Of a DNA stretch of 64,000 nt, positions 17,025-25,895 are shown piece by piece. The notes under the pieces are model-generated. The model worked only from the letters and a program-made list of their open reading frames with translations. It had not been told where the DNA came from and did not search any database. A program made the translations under genes and the position numbers. The DNA is from CAVQBC01 sp963848415 (GTDB taxonomy: Bacteria; Actinomycetota; Thermoleophilia; Solirubrobacterales; Solirubrobacteraceae): positions 1,426,001 through 1,490,000 of the forward strand of contig CAWKDN010000001.1 of the NCBI GenBank assembly GCA_963848415.1. The letters are read 5' to 3'. How positions within the stretch are numbered: the first letter of the stretch is position 1; each line of letters begins with the position of its first letter.

Positions 17025-18506
17025 TCAGCCCTCGTGCGCCTTGCTGCGGATGTCCGCGATCTGCTCGTCGATCCAGTCCCCGGGGTCGCGCGAGGTCACG
17101 ATCGCCTTCAGGCCGTCCGAGCGCCGCGCGCGCTCCTCCTCGGGCATCGTCAGCGCCGTGTGGATCGCGTCGGCGAGCTCCTGGACGTCGAACGGGTTCA
17201 CCGACAGGGCGAACTCGCCGAGCTCCTCGTGGGCGCCGGTGTTCTCCGACAGGATCGAGACCCCGTGGCGCTCGTTGACGAGCGGGCCCTCCTTGGCCAC
17301 CAGGTTCATCCCGTCGAACATGGCGTTGACCATCATCACGTCGTAGTGCTTGTAGGCGGCGACCGCCTCGTCGAGGTCGTCGCGCAGCTTGAGGTCGATC
17401 GGCATCCAGTCGGGCGTCCCGTGGCGGTGGTTGACGACCGCGACCAGCGCCTCGATGCGCTCGAGGTACTCGGCGTACTCGGGCACGTCGGTCCGCGAGG
17501 GCATCATCTGGGCCGTGAAGGTGATGCGCTCGGCGAACTCCGGGTGCTGCTCGAGGAAGATGTCGAAGGCGGTGAAGCCGCGCAGGACGTTCTTCGAGAG
17601 GTCCGCCCGGTCGACGCGCAGGATCGAGAACTCCCGCCGGCGCTCGAGCAGGCGCGCCTGGAACTCCGCCACCCGGTCGCGCGCGGCGACGGCCTGGGTC
17701 GCGCGGAAGTCGATCGGCAGCGGATAGGCCCGCACCCATGTCTCGCGGTCGTCGTGCGCCACGACGCCGCGCTCCATGTCGACCTCGAGGCCGAGCAGGT
17801 CGCGGCAGCACTGCAGGAAGTTGCGCCGGTAGGAGCGCGTATGGAAGCCGATGATGTCGTTGGCCAGCAGCCCGTGGTAGATCTCGTCGCGGATCCGCGT
17901 CGGCAGCACGCGCCAGGCGTCCGGCTGGGTCCAGGGGATGTGGATGAAGTGATGCAGGAAGACGTCGGGGCGCTCGCGGCGGAGGATCGCCGGCAGCGTG
18001 TAGAGGTGGTAGTCGTGGACCATGACCACCGGCTCGTCGGAGTCGGCGATCTCCTCGAGCACCGCTCGCGCGAGGTCGTCGTTGACGGCCTTGTAGCCCT
18101 CGTCGAAGGCCGCGACCTCCTGGCGGCGGATGTCCGGCGCGTTGGAGAGGTCCCATAAGTAGTGCTGGATGAACCACAGCACCGGGTTGGCGATGACGTT
18201 GTAGAAGCGGTCGTAGGCGTCGGGATCGGAGTCCACGAACTTCACCCGGAACTCGCCGCCCTCCGGCGCCTGCACCTCGAACGGGCGCCCGCCGTGCTCC
18301 TCGGCCACCTCGGCGTCGCGGTCGGTCATCGCCGAGGCGATCCAGATCGCGTCGCGATGGGAGGCCAGGCCGGTCAGGGCCGTCACCAGCCCGCCGGTGC
18401 CGCGCTTGACCGAGCCGTCCTCCTGGTAGGTGACCGGCCCGCGATTGGAGACCAGGACGAGCGGGGCCCCTTCCGAGGAGGAGGAGGTACCGCTGTCCAT
18501 GCTCAC
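17025..18506 (-). CDS. otsA: GT20 glycosyltransferase, alpha,alpha-trehalose-phosphate synthase type
   Basis: The 493-residue protein is a GT-B enzyme of family GT20. It begins LVLVSNRGPVTYQEDG, has the HDYHLYTLPAILRRERPDVF and IHIPWTQPDAWRVLP acceptor region, DIIGFHTRSYRRNFL, YPLPIDF, and the donor-site VNAMFDGMNLVAKEG and LSENTGAHEELG. It would join a nucleotide-glucose to glucose-6-phosphate. The loop around residues 70-150 is longer than in E. coli OtsA. It is 3 bases downstream of a TreT-like gene, and no OtsB phosphatase is present in the window. The exact acceptor remains uncertain. Confidence 0.85.
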   Translation of the reverse strand: MSMDSGTSSSSEGAPLVLVSNRGPVTYQEDGSVKRGTGGLVTALTGLASHRDAIWIASAMTDRDAEVAEEHGGRPFEVQAPEGGEFRVKFVDSDPDAYDRFYNVIANPVLWFIQHYLWDLSNAPDIRRQEVAAFDEGYKAVNDDLARAVLEEIADSDEPVVMVHDYHLYTLPAILRRERPDVFLHHFIHIPWTQPDAWRVLPTRIRDEIYHGLLANDIIGFHTRSYRRNFLQCCRDLLGLEVDMERGVVAHDDRETWVRAYPLPIDFRATQAVAARDRVAEFQARLLERRREFSILRVDRADLSKNVLRGFTAFDIFLEQHPEFAERITFTAQMMPSRTDVPEYAEYLERIEALVAVVNHRHGTPDWMPIDLKLRDDLDEAVAAYKHYDVMMVNAMFDGMNLVAKEGPLVNERHGVSILSENTGAHEELGEFALSVNPFDVQELADAIHTALTMPEEERARRSDGLKAIVTSRDPGDWIDEQIADIRSKAHEG

Positions 18507-18509
18507 GGG

Positions 18510-19739
18510 TCAGGTCACCTCGTTGAAGATCCTCAGGTAATCGCGAAGATAGCGCGGCATCAGGAAGTGCTCGCGGACGTGCTCCTTGCCGCTGCGCCCG
18601 AGCGAGCGGGCGAGCTCGGGCTCGGTGATCATCGCCAGCGTGCGCTCCGCGCACTCCTCGACCGAGCGCACGAGGTAGCCGGAGACGCCGTCCTGGACCT
18701 GCAGCGGGATGCCCCCGACGTCGCCGCCGATGAAGGCCTTGCCCTTCCACAGCGCCTCGGAGACCGTGAGCCCGAACCCCTCGCGGGTGGACTTCTGGAT
18801 GACGACGTCGGCCAGCGACTGGAAGGCGTTGACCTCGATCGCCCCGACGTTGTTGAAGTTGTTGAGGATGTGGATGTCCGGGTCGCCCTCGGCGTGCGCG
18901 AGCGTCGAGTTGTAGAAGTCCCAGCCCTCCGGGTCGTCGGAGGCCATCGAGCCGACCAGGGCGAGCTGGACGTCCGGGCGCTCGGCCTTGACCAGGCGAT
19001 AGGCGTCGATCACGCCCAGCGGGTCCTTCCACGGGTCGAAGCGCGAGACCTGGCAGAGCATCGGGCGGTCGACGTCGATCCCGAACTGGCGGCAGACGTA
19101 GGTGGCGTCCTCGAAGGAGAGCGCCATGTTCTTGGGCGCCAGCGGGTCGATCGCCGGCGGCACCACGTTGACGCCGCCGTCCATGCCCGCCGGCACGTAG
19201 CCGGCGACGTGGAAGAGCGAGGCGTTGTAGTGCTCGAGGTGGGGCAGCAGGCGGCGCATCGTCAGCGGGTTGGGCGTCGAGACGTCGATGTGACAGCGCC
19301 ACACCCACGCCGCGGACTTCTCCGGCGCGAGGCCCGCGATCGCGGCCGGCTGCGGGTCGTGCACGAGACCGACGTCCCAGCCGCGCGAGAGCTCGCGCGC
19401 GTTCATCTCGTTGTAGCGCTCCCAGGTCGCCCACTGCTCCTCGGTGAGGTCCTGGGGATTGCCCTGCAGCGCGTTGTGCATGAGCTTGGTCGCGTTGAAG
19501 AACTCCTCGCGCCCGAAGATGACCTGCCACTCGACCTCGAGGCCGACGTCGCGCATCAGCGGGATGAGGGTGTAGAGGATCTCCGACACCCCGCCCCCGT
19601 AGGCGGTCGCGGAGAGCTGCACGACCGACTTGCCCTTCAGCGGCTCGGCAAGCTCGCGGATCTCGTCGATCAGCGGACGCCCGACGATGTGGGTGTAGTC
19701 GGCCAGGCTCTTTGACGCCAGCGCGACGGGCTGAAGCAC
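18510..19739 (-). CDS. treT: GT4 glycosyltransferase, trehalose synthase (TreT-like)
   Basis: The 409-residue protein matches trehalose glycosyltransferring synthase: DYTHIVGRPLIDEIRELAEPL at the N-terminus, QLSATAYGGGVSEILYTLIP, VHDPQPAAIAG, WRCHIDVSTPN, and the GT4 donor motif STREGFGLTVSEALWKGK followed by GGIPLQVQDGVSGYLV. TreT makes trehalose reversibly from a nucleotide-glucose and glucose. Tight spacing (3 bases) with the GT20 gene indicates co-translation. In GC-rich soil actinobacteria trehalose is an osmolyte and desiccation protectant. Confidence 0.88.
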   Translation of the reverse strand: MLQPVALASKSLADYTHIVGRPLIDEIRELAEPLKGKSVVQLSATAYGGGVSEILYTLIPLMRDVGLEVEWQVIFGREEFFNATKLMHNALQGNPQDLTEEQWATWERYNEMNARELSRGWDVGLVHDPQPAAIAGLAPEKSAAWVWRCHIDVSTPNPLTMRRLLPHLEHYNASLFHVAGYVPAGMDGGVNVVPPAIDPLAPKNMALSFEDATYVCRQFGIDVDRPMLCQVSRFDPWKDPLGVIDAYRLVKAERPDVQLALVGSMASDDPEGWDFYNSTLAHAEGDPDIHILNNFNNVGAIEVNAFQSLADVVIQKSTREGFGLTVSEALWKGKAFIGGDVGGIPLQVQDGVSGYLVRSVEECAERTLAMITEPELARSLGRSGKEHVREHFLMPRYLRDYLRIFNEVT

Positions 19740-19866
19740 TTGGGGAGAGCTCCTCGATCTCGGGACAGGCGCCGGAGCGGCCGGCGCACCATAGAAGCAA
19801 CGTACCGGGGCACGCGGTCGCCCTTGACCTTCGTCGAGGACCTGGCGGTCCCCGCCGGCGCGGCTC

Positions 19867-21072
19867 TCAGCCCGGCTGCGGAGCGGCGAGCGGGCGCTCG
19901 CCGAGCGTCACCTCGAGCTCGCGCGCCTTGCCCTCGCGCCAGACCTGCACCTCGACCTTCTCGCCCGGGCGATAGCGCTCCACCGCGGAGGAGAGGTCGT
20001 TGGAGTCGCGAACCGGCACGTCGCCGACGCGCGTCACGACGTCGCCGCCCTCGCGAAACTGGCGCGCCTGGAACCGCGCCACGCCCTGGCCGCCCTTCAG
20101 CCCGCCGGCGGCCGCGGGCGTGCCGGCGGTGACGTCCTGCAGCCACGCCCCCGTCCGGGTGGGCAGCTTGAAGCGTTCCACGAGCTGCGGGTAGAGGGTC
20201 ACGGAGGACACGCCGAGGTAGGCGTAGGCGACCTTGCCGGTCTCGCGCAGCTGGCCCAGCGAGCGCTTGACGAGGTCGATCGGCACGGCGAACCCGACGC
20301 CCTCGCCGCCGCCCGAGGCGGTCTTGATCTGCTGGTTGACGCCGATGACGCGGCCCTCCTCGTCGACCAGCGGGCCGCCGGAGTTGCCGGGGTTGATCGC
20401 GGCGTCGGTCTGGATCGCGCCGGAGATCTGGAAGTCCGTGAGCGACTCGATCGAGCGGTCGACCGCCGAGACGACGCCCACCGACAGCGACTGCTTCTCG
20501 CCGAACGGCGAGCCGATCGCGGCGACCGGCGTGCCGACCTCGACCTCGCGGCTGGAGCCCAGCGGCAGCGGACGCAGGTTCAGCCCGCCGGTCTCGATCC
20601 GCAGCATCGCGATGTCGGCGTTCGGGTCGGCGCCGACGATCTTGGCCTCGACCTGGTTGCCGTCGGCGAACTCGACGAAGACCTGGCTCGCGCGCCGCCC
20701 CCGCGACCCCTCGCCCTGGGTGACGACGTGCGCGTTGGTGGCGATCTCGCCGTCGGCGTTGAGCACGAAGCCCGAGCCGACCCCGCCGCCGCCCTCGCCG
20801 CCGCCGCCGAGCACCGAGTCCAGGCTCTCGTCGCCGAAGAGCGACACGACGGTGACCACCCCGGGCGCCTCCTGCTCATAGATGGCGCGCGGGTTGAAGC
20901 CCTCGCCGTCGCCCAGGCCCTCGACGACCTCCACGCGCGTGGTCGTCCGGGTGTCGGCCGGCTGCCCGCCCTCGCTGCTGGAGCCCTCGTCGTCGCCGCC
21001 GAGGCCGCAGCCGGCCAGCGCGACGCACCCGACCGCGAGCGTCGCGGCGACCAGCGACCGCGGTGCCGTCAC
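19867..21072 (-). CDS. Secreted lipoprotein serine protease of the HtrA/DegP (S1C) family with PDZ domain
   Basis: The 401-residue protein has a lipoprotein signal ending LAGC (Cys22), a disordered Ser/Gly linker, and a chymotrypsin-like domain with His in IATNAHVV, Asp in NADIAMLRI and Ser in PGNSGGPLVDEEG. A C-terminal PDZ domain starts near LGVSSVTLYPQL and includes GGDVVTRVGDVPVRDSNDLS. It would degrade or chaperone misfolded envelope proteins outside the membrane. The start overlaps the end of the histidine kinase gene by 4 bases, so kinase, regulator and protease are one translationally coupled stress operon. Confidence 0.93.
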   Translation of the reverse strand: MTAPRSLVAATLAVGCVALAGCGLGGDDEGSSSEGGQPADTRTTTRVEVVEGLGDGEGFNPRAIYEQEAPGVVTVVSLFGDESLDSVLGGGGEGGGGVGSGFVLNADGEIATNAHVVTQGEGSRGRRASQVFVEFADGNQVEAKIVGADPNADIAMLRIETGGLNLRPLPLGSSREVEVGTPVAAIGSPFGEKQSLSVGVVSAVDRSIESLTDFQISGAIQTDAAINPGNSGGPLVDEEGRVIGVNQQIKTASGGGEGVGFAVPIDLVKRSLGQLRETGKVAYAYLGVSSVTLYPQLVERFKLPTRTGAWLQDVTAGTPAAAGGLKGGQGVARFQARQFREGGDVVTRVGDVPVRDSNDLSSAVERYRPGEKVEVQVWREGKARELEVTLGERPLAAPQPG

Positions 21073-22475
21073 GCGGGCAGCACCAGCGCGAAGGTCGTCG
21101 AGCCGCCGGCCGAGCGCACGGTCAGCTCGCCGCGCATGGTCTCGGCCAGCTCGCGCGCGATGGCGAGCCCGAGCCCGGCGCCCTGGGCGTTGTCGTCGGA
21201 GGAGAAGAAGGGCTCGAAGATGTGGGGCATGTTGTGGCGGCCGATGCCCTGGCCGCGGTCTGAGACCTCCAGCCGCACGTTGCCGTTGGCGCGCGTGGCG
21301 GAGACCTGGATCGGCGTGCCCGCCGGCGTGTGGACCAGGGCGTTGTCGATGAGGATACGAACCACCTGTGCCACGCGCTCTGGATCGCAGTCGATCTCCA
21401 GCGCCCCGCCGACGCGCACGTCGAGCGCCGAGCCGTGGGTGGCGATCGCCGGGGTGAACTCGCCGACGACCTCCTGGGCGAGTTGGCCGACGTCGGTCGG
21501 CTCCGGGCGCAGCTCCAGCGCGCCGGACTCAAGGTGCGAGAGGTCCAGCAACTCGGTGGCGAGCTTGCGCATCCGCTCGACCTGACCGCGCAGCTGGTCG
21601 AGGAACTGGCGCCGGGTCTCCTCGTCGAGGTCCTCGTCGGCCATCAGCTCGAGGAACCCGCCGAGCGAGAAGATCGGCGTGCGCAGCTCGTGCGAGGCGG
21701 AGGCGATGAACTGCTTGCGCGCGCGGTCGAGGCCCGCGAGCTGGTTCTGCATGTCGTCGAAGGTGGCCGCGAGCCGGCCGAGCTCGTCGTCGGAGTCGGC
21801 GCGGATCGGGTTGGAGAAGTCGCCCTCGGCGACCTTGCGGGCGGCGCGCTCGAGCCGCTCCACGCGGTTGGCCAGGGCGCTCGCGAGCAGGTAGCCGCCC
21901 ACCAGCGCCAGCAGCAGGGCGATCAGCCCCGAGACGGCGATCTGGCGGCGGATCAGCGCCACGTTGGCCTGCACGTCCTTGAGCGCGTCGGCGTAGACGG
22001 CGACGCCCTCGACCCGGCCCGCGTCGATCAGCGGCAGCGCGGCCAGCGCCTGGCGGCCGAGGCGGGTCGGCTCGATCGCGGTCTCCGTGCGCCCGCTGCG
22101 CGCCGCCGCGCGCCCCACGTCGTAGACGTCCTCGTACTCGAGGCCGCCGTCGGGCGTCGAGTCGGCGATCGCGAACACCTGCCCGCGCCCGCGCGAGCTG
22201 ACCCCCAGGACGAACACCTCGGTGCTCGAGCGCGCGGCGGCGAGGCGGGTGCGCTGCACCACGTCGCGCTTCGGGCGCACGGTGCCGAGCACCTCGCCGA
22301 TCGGGGCGGAGAAGCGCGCGGCGTCGGCCGAGAGCTCCTGCAGCTTCTGATCCGTGAGCCGGTCCTCCAGCTGGGGGGTGATGGAGAAGTAGACGATCCC
22401 GATCGCCCCGAGCACGATCAGCCCGAAGACCAGCGCCAGCCGGTTGCGCAGCGAGCGCAGCGGGCGCGGCATCAT
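21069..22475 (-). CDS. Membrane sensor histidine kinase
   Basis: The 468-residue protein has a first transmembrane helix (LALVFGLIVLGAIGIVYFS), an extracytoplasmic sensor of about 140 residues, a second helix (VSGLIALLLALVGGYLLA), a HAMP linker, the HisKA box SASHELRTPIFSLGGFLE with phospho-accepting His, and a HATPase domain (N box IDNALVHTPAG, G1 SDRGQGIG, G2 GAGLGLAIARELAE). It overlaps the upstream response regulator (ATGA-type) and the downstream HtrA gene. The partner regulator is OmpR-type, giving a PhoR/MprB-like envelope-stress pair. Confidence 0.94.
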   Translation of the reverse strand: MMPRPLRSLRNRLALVFGLIVLGAIGIVYFSITPQLEDRLTDQKLQELSADAARFSAPIGEVLGTVRPKRDVVQRTRLAAARSSTEVFVLGVSSRGRGQVFAIADSTPDGGLEYEDVYDVGRAAARSGRTETAIEPTRLGRQALAALPLIDAGRVEGVAVYADALKDVQANVALIRRQIAVSGLIALLLALVGGYLLASALANRVERLERAARKVAEGDFSNPIRADSDDELGRLAATFDDMQNQLAGLDRARKQFIASASHELRTPIFSLGGFLELMADEDLDEETRRQFLDQLRGQVERMRKLATELLDLSHLESGALELRPEPTDVGQLAQEVVGEFTPAIATHGSALDVRVGGALEIDCDPERVAQVVRILIDNALVHTPAGTPIQVSATRANGNVRLEVSDRGQGIGRHNMPHIFEPFFSSDDNAQGAGLGLAIARELAETMRGELTVRSAGGSTTFALVLPA

Positions 22476-23170
22476 TCGTCGTCGCGAAAGCGGTAGCCGA
22501 CGCCGCGTACGGTGAAGATGTACTCCGGCTCCTTCGGATCGGCCTCGAGCTTCTCGCGCAGGTGGCGGATGTGCACGTCGACCGTGCGCGGGTCGCGGAA
22601 GGCCGAGTCACCCCACACGCGCGAGAGCAGCATGTCGCGCGTGTAGACGCGCCCGGGGTTGGCGGCCATCGCGCTGAGGATCTCGAACTCGACGAACGTC
22701 GTCTGGACGGTCTCGCCGCGCAGCGCCACGCTGCGCTTGGCGGGGTCGATCCGCAGCTCGAGCACCTCCACCGCCCGCTCGTCGGCGTCCTGCGCCATCC
22801 CCGCGCGGCGCAGCGCGGCCTTCACGCGCGAGCGGAACTCGCGCAGGGAGAACGGCTTGGTGATGTAGTCGTCGGCGCCCAGCTCGAGCCCGAGCACCTT
22901 GTCGATCTCCTCGGACTTCGCGGTCAGCATGATGATCGGCACCGAGGAGCGGGCGCGCAGCCGCCGGCAGACCTCGAGCCCGTCGAGCCGCGGCAGCATC
23001 ACGTCGAGCACGACGAGGTCGAAGGCCTGCTCGTCGAAGCGCGCGAGCGCCTCGCTGCCGTCAGAGGCGGCGACCACCTCGTAGCCGTCGCGCTGCAGCG
23101 GGAAGGACAGCAGCGTCTGGATCGGCTGCTCGTCGTCGACCAGCAAGATGCGCGCTGGGCGGTCGGCCAT
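22472..23170 (-). CDS. OmpR/PhoB-family response regulator
   Basis: The 232-residue protein has a receiver domain with ILLVDDEQPIQ (acidic pocket), the phospho-acceptor Asp in DLVVLDVMLPRLDGLEV, the T/S switch in IIMLTAKSEE and Lys in GADDYITKPFSLREF, followed by a winged-helix DNA-binding domain ending RHLREKLEADP and FTVRGVGYRF. The ATG at 23170 (MADRPARILLVDDE) is preferred to a longer start. It is the first gene of the regulator-kinase-HtrA operon, whose promoter lies in the 93-base gap shared with the divergent gene at 23264. Confidence 0.95.
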   Translation of the reverse strand: MADRPARILLVDDEQPIQTLLSFPLQRDGYEVVAASDGSEALARFDEQAFDLVVLDVMLPRLDGLEVCRRLRARSSVPIIMLTAKSEEIDKVLGLELGADDYITKPFSLREFRSRVKAALRRAGMAQDADERAVEVLELRIDPAKRSVALRGETVQTTFVEFEILSAMAANPGRVYTRDMLLSRVWGDSAFRDPRTVDVHIRHLREKLEADPKEPEYIFTVRGVGYRFRDDE

Positions 23171-23263
23171 GTCCCGACTAAGGGTACGGGCAGGGATTTC
23201 GCGCACCTAACGCCCTGACCACCGCCTCCCGCCATTCTGCCGGGGGACAAGTACCCTCGCAGG

Positions 23264-25135
23264 GTGCTCGACCTGCGGGTGTATCGCACCGCCTTCCTGC
23301 CCGCGCTCATGGCGCTCTTCGTGGTCGCCTTCGCGCTCGAGAACCGCCCGGCGCCCGCCACCTCGCGGATCGCCGCCGACGCCTTCGACGGCGCGCGCGC
23401 CTTCGGGCCCGGCGAGGCGGCCGCGCGCGACTCGCTGCGCGAGCTGGGCGCCGCGTTCCCCGACCGGCGGCCGGGCTCGCGCGGGGACGCGGGCGTCGCG
23501 CGGCGGGTGAGCGCGGTGTTCCGGGACACGGGCTTCAGGACGTCGCGGCGGGTGGACACGGCGCAGACGGTGGACGGCAAGCGCGAGCTGGTCACGGTGA
23601 CCGGCACGCGGCCCGGGCTCTCGGACCGCCGCATCGTCGTGCTCGCCGACCGCGACGCCCTGAGCTCGCCCGGCCTGGCCGAGCTGTCGGGCACGGCGGC
23701 GCTGATCGAGCTCGCCCGCATCTTCCGCTCGCGCAGCAGCGCCCCGGCCGGGGGCGACGAGTCCCCGCGCCTGGTCGGCCGCGACCTGCGCAAGACGCTC
23801 GTGCTCGTCTCGACCTCGGGGGGCACCGGCGGCGACGCCGGGGCCCGCGCGTGGGCGCGGCGGGCGGGCGGTCGCGTGGACGCCGTGCTGGTGCTCGGCG
23901 ACCTCGCCGGGGCGAAGGTCTCGAAGCCCTGGATCGTGCCGTGGTCCAACGCGCACGGCCCGACCTCGGTCGGCCTGCGCCGCACGCTCGAGGTCGCCGT
24001 CCGCCAGGAGGTCGAGGCGCTCGCCGGCGGCAGCCGGGTCGTCGCCCAGTGGACACGCCGGGCCGCGCCCGCGACCCTCTCCGCCCAGGGCGAGGTCGTC
24101 GCCGAGGGGATCCCGGCCGCCACGCTGGCGGTGTCGGGCGAGCGCGGGCCCGAGCCCGGGGTGCCGGTTCTGCAGGAGCGCCTGGACGAGTTCGGCCGCG
24201 CGGCCCTGCGGGCGCTGACCGCCATCGACGGGATCGGCCCCGTTGGCCGCCGCGACGCCGACGAGGTGCCCACCGCCTTCGCCGGCGAGACGGGCGGGGT
24301 GGTCACGGTGCGCAAGCTCCTGCCCGACTGGGCGGTCCGCCTGCTGGCCGGCACGCTGCTGCTGCCGGCGCTGCTGGCGGCCCTGGACGCCGTGTTCCGC
24401 GCCCGCCGCCGCCGGCTGCCGGTCGGGCGCTGGCTGGCGTGGATGGGGGTGACCGCGGCACCGCTGGCGCTCGCCTGGGCGTGGGCCCGCCTGCTGGCGG
24501 TGCTCGGCGCCTTCCCGGCGCCGCCGGCGCCGGTGCTGCCCGCGGCGGTGCCGCTGTCGTGGGCGGGCGGCGCGGGGCTGGCCTCGACGGTGCTCGTCGC
24601 CGCGCTCGCCTGGCGTTTCCTGCGCCCGGCTGTGCTGCGGCGGCTCGAGCCGCGCGGCAACCCGGCGGCGGGCGGTGCGGCCGCGGCGCTCGGTCTCGTG
24701 GTCACCGGCACGGCCGCGGTGGTCTGGGTCGTCAATCCCTACGCCGCGGCGCTCCTGCTCCCCGCCGCCCACCTGTGGCTGCTGCTGGCCTCGCCCGGCT
24801 CGCGCCGCGGGCGCCTCGCGGCCGTGCTCGCCGGGCTCGCCGGTCTGGCGCTGCCGGCGCTGGCCCTCGTCGTCTACGCGCTCGCCTTCGGGCTGACCCC
24901 GCTCGACGCGCCGTGGGTGGTGTTCCTCGCCGTGGCGGGCGGGCACGTCTCGGTCTGGACCGCCGCGGTCTGCGGGCTGCTGCTGGCCTGCCTCGTCGCG
25001 CTGGTCCTGGTCGTGCGCACGCGGCGCAACCTGACGGCCGGGATCGAGACGGGCGAGCCGATCCTCACCCGCGGCCCGATGAGCTACGCCGGGCCCGGCT
25101 CGCTGGGCGGGACGGAGTCGGCCCTGCGCCGCTGA
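23264..25135 (+). CDS. Polytopic membrane protein with degenerate M28-like peptidase domain
   Basis: The 623-residue protein has an N-terminal hydrophobic segment, an extracytoplasmic domain (about 40-330) that resembles M28 aminopeptidases in topology, and at least seven transmembrane helices toward the C-terminus. In active M28 enzymes the first metal ligands lie in GAHYD and an Asp-containing SG segment; here the matching text is LADRDAL and SPGLAELSGTAALIELARIF, and the usual Glu-Glu pair is replaced by STSGGTGGDAGA. The zinc ligands therefore appear to be lost and the domain is probably a binding or scaffolding module. Start is GTG. The sortase gene follows after 4 bases, so the two may act together in the envelope. 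Confidence 0.65.
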   Translation: MLDLRVYRTAFLPALMALFVVAFALENRPAPATSRIAADAFDGARAFGPGEAAARDSLRELGAAFPDRRPGSRGDAGVARRVSAVFRDTGFRTSRRVDTAQTVDGKRELVTVTGTRPGLSDRRIVVLADRDALSSPGLAELSGTAALIELARIFRSRSSAPAGGDESPRLVGRDLRKTLVLVSTSGGTGGDAGARAWARRAGGRVDAVLVLGDLAGAKVSKPWIVPWSNAHGPTSVGLRRTLEVAVRQEVEALAGGSRVVAQWTRRAAPATLSAQGEVVAEGIPAATLAVSGERGPEPGVPVLQERLDEFGRAALRALTAIDGIGPVGRRDADEVPTAFAGETGGVVTVRKLLPDWAVRLLAGTLLLPALLAALDAVFRARRRRLPVGRWLAWMGVTAAPLALAWAWARLLAVLGAFPAPPAPVLPAAVPLSWAGGAGLASTVLVAALAWRFLRPAVLRRLEPRGNPAAGGAAAALGLVVTGTAAVVWVVNPYAAALLLPAAHLWLLLASPGSRRGRLAAVLAGLAGLALPALALVVYALAFGLTPLDAPWVVFLAVAGGHVSVWTAAVCGLLLACLVALVLVVRTRRNLTAGIETGEPILTRGPMSYAGPGSLGGTESALRR

Positions 25136-25139
25136 GCCC

Positions 25140-25853
25140 ATGCGCCGCCGCGGCTTGCGCGCCCTCTCCTGGATCCTGATCGCCGCGGGCGGGCTGCTGC
25201 TGGCCGAGGCGGCCGTGACGGTGCTCTGGCAGGAGCCGGTGACCGGTCTGTGGGCGAGCCACGAGCAGCGCCGCCTGGACGACGAGCTCGAGCGGCTCGA
25301 GCAGCGCACGCCGGTCGTCGAGTCGCGCCCGCTCGCGCAACCGGAGCGGGCGGGACGCGATCCCGCGCGTGCCGCGGCTGCCCGCCGCCGCGCCCTGCGC
25401 GCCCGGCTGGCCGTCGCCGCCCGCCGGCTCGACCGCCGCGCGCGTCCCGGCGCCCCGCTCGGCCGGCTGCAGATCGCTCGCATGGACCTCTCGACGGTGG
25501 TGGTCGCCGGCACCGGCGGCGCCGACCTGCGCCTCGGGCCGGGCCACTACCCCGCCACGCCGCTGCCGGGCATGCGCGGCACCGTCGCGGTCGCCGGGCA
25601 CCGCACGACCTACGGGGCGCCCTTCCGCCACCTCGACCGGCTGCGGGCCGGCGACCGGATCGAGCTGCGGATGCCCTACGGGCGCTTCACCTACCGGGTG
25701 CGGCGCTCGCGGATCGTCCCGGCCACGGCGATGTGGGTCACCGACCGCGCGCGCGAGGACCGGCTCGTGCTGTCGGCGTGCCACCCGCTGTACTCCGCGG
25801 CGCAGCGGATCGTGGTCTTCGCCCGCCTGGAGGCCTCCAAGCCGCGGGCCTAG
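25140..25853 (+). CDS. Class E sortase
   Basis: The 237-residue protein has an N-terminal membrane anchor (LSWILIAAGGLLLAEAAVTV), an Arg-rich linker, and a sortase beta-barrel: LGRLQIARMDLSTVVVAGTG, catalytic His in VAVAGHRTTYGAPFRHLD, catalytic Cys in LVLSACHPLYSAAQRIVVF, with the catalytic Arg a few residues after. The TLxTC motif is varied to VLSAC, as in many actinobacterial class E (housekeeping) sortases. It joins sorting-signal proteins to the cell wall; no LPxTG/LAxTG substrate gene is evident nearby. It is coupled to the upstream M28-like gene. Confidence 0.9.
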   Translation: MRRRGLRALSWILIAAGGLLLAEAAVTVLWQEPVTGLWASHEQRRLDDELERLEQRTPVVESRPLAQPERAGRDPARAAAARRRALRARLAVAARRLDRRARPGAPLGRLQIARMDLSTVVVAGTGGADLRLGPGHYPATPLPGMRGTVAVAGHRTTYGAPFRHLDRLRAGDRIELRMPYGRFTYRVRRSRIVPATAMWVTDRAREDRLVLSACHPLYSAAQRIVVFARLEASKPRA

Positions 25854-25895
25854 ATGATTGATTCCGCGGCCGTGGGGTCGTGGAATCACTCATCT
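25852..25895. repeat. Hairpin repeat family, copy C
   Basis: The arms AGATGATTGATTCCGCGGCC and GGTCGTGGAATCACTCATCT form a near-perfect 20-bp stem with a 4-base loop. The element sits exactly between the convergent sortase and thiL genes, and the TAG stop of each gene lies at the element ends (25851-25853 and 25894-25896). It could act as a bidirectional terminator, although no U-tract is visible. Confidence 0.8.

Noticed and set aside
16975..19800. Very long open frame antisense or offset to the trehalose genes
   Set aside because: It is Arg/Ala/Gly-rich shadow translation of GC-rich coding DNA. The otsA-like and treT-like frames show clear family motifs instead.
23207..25513. Long minus-strand frame opposite the M28-like gene
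   Set aside because: The composition is low-complexity Arg/Gln/Ala, typical of antisense of GC-rich genes; the plus-strand frame has membrane helices and a plausible start.
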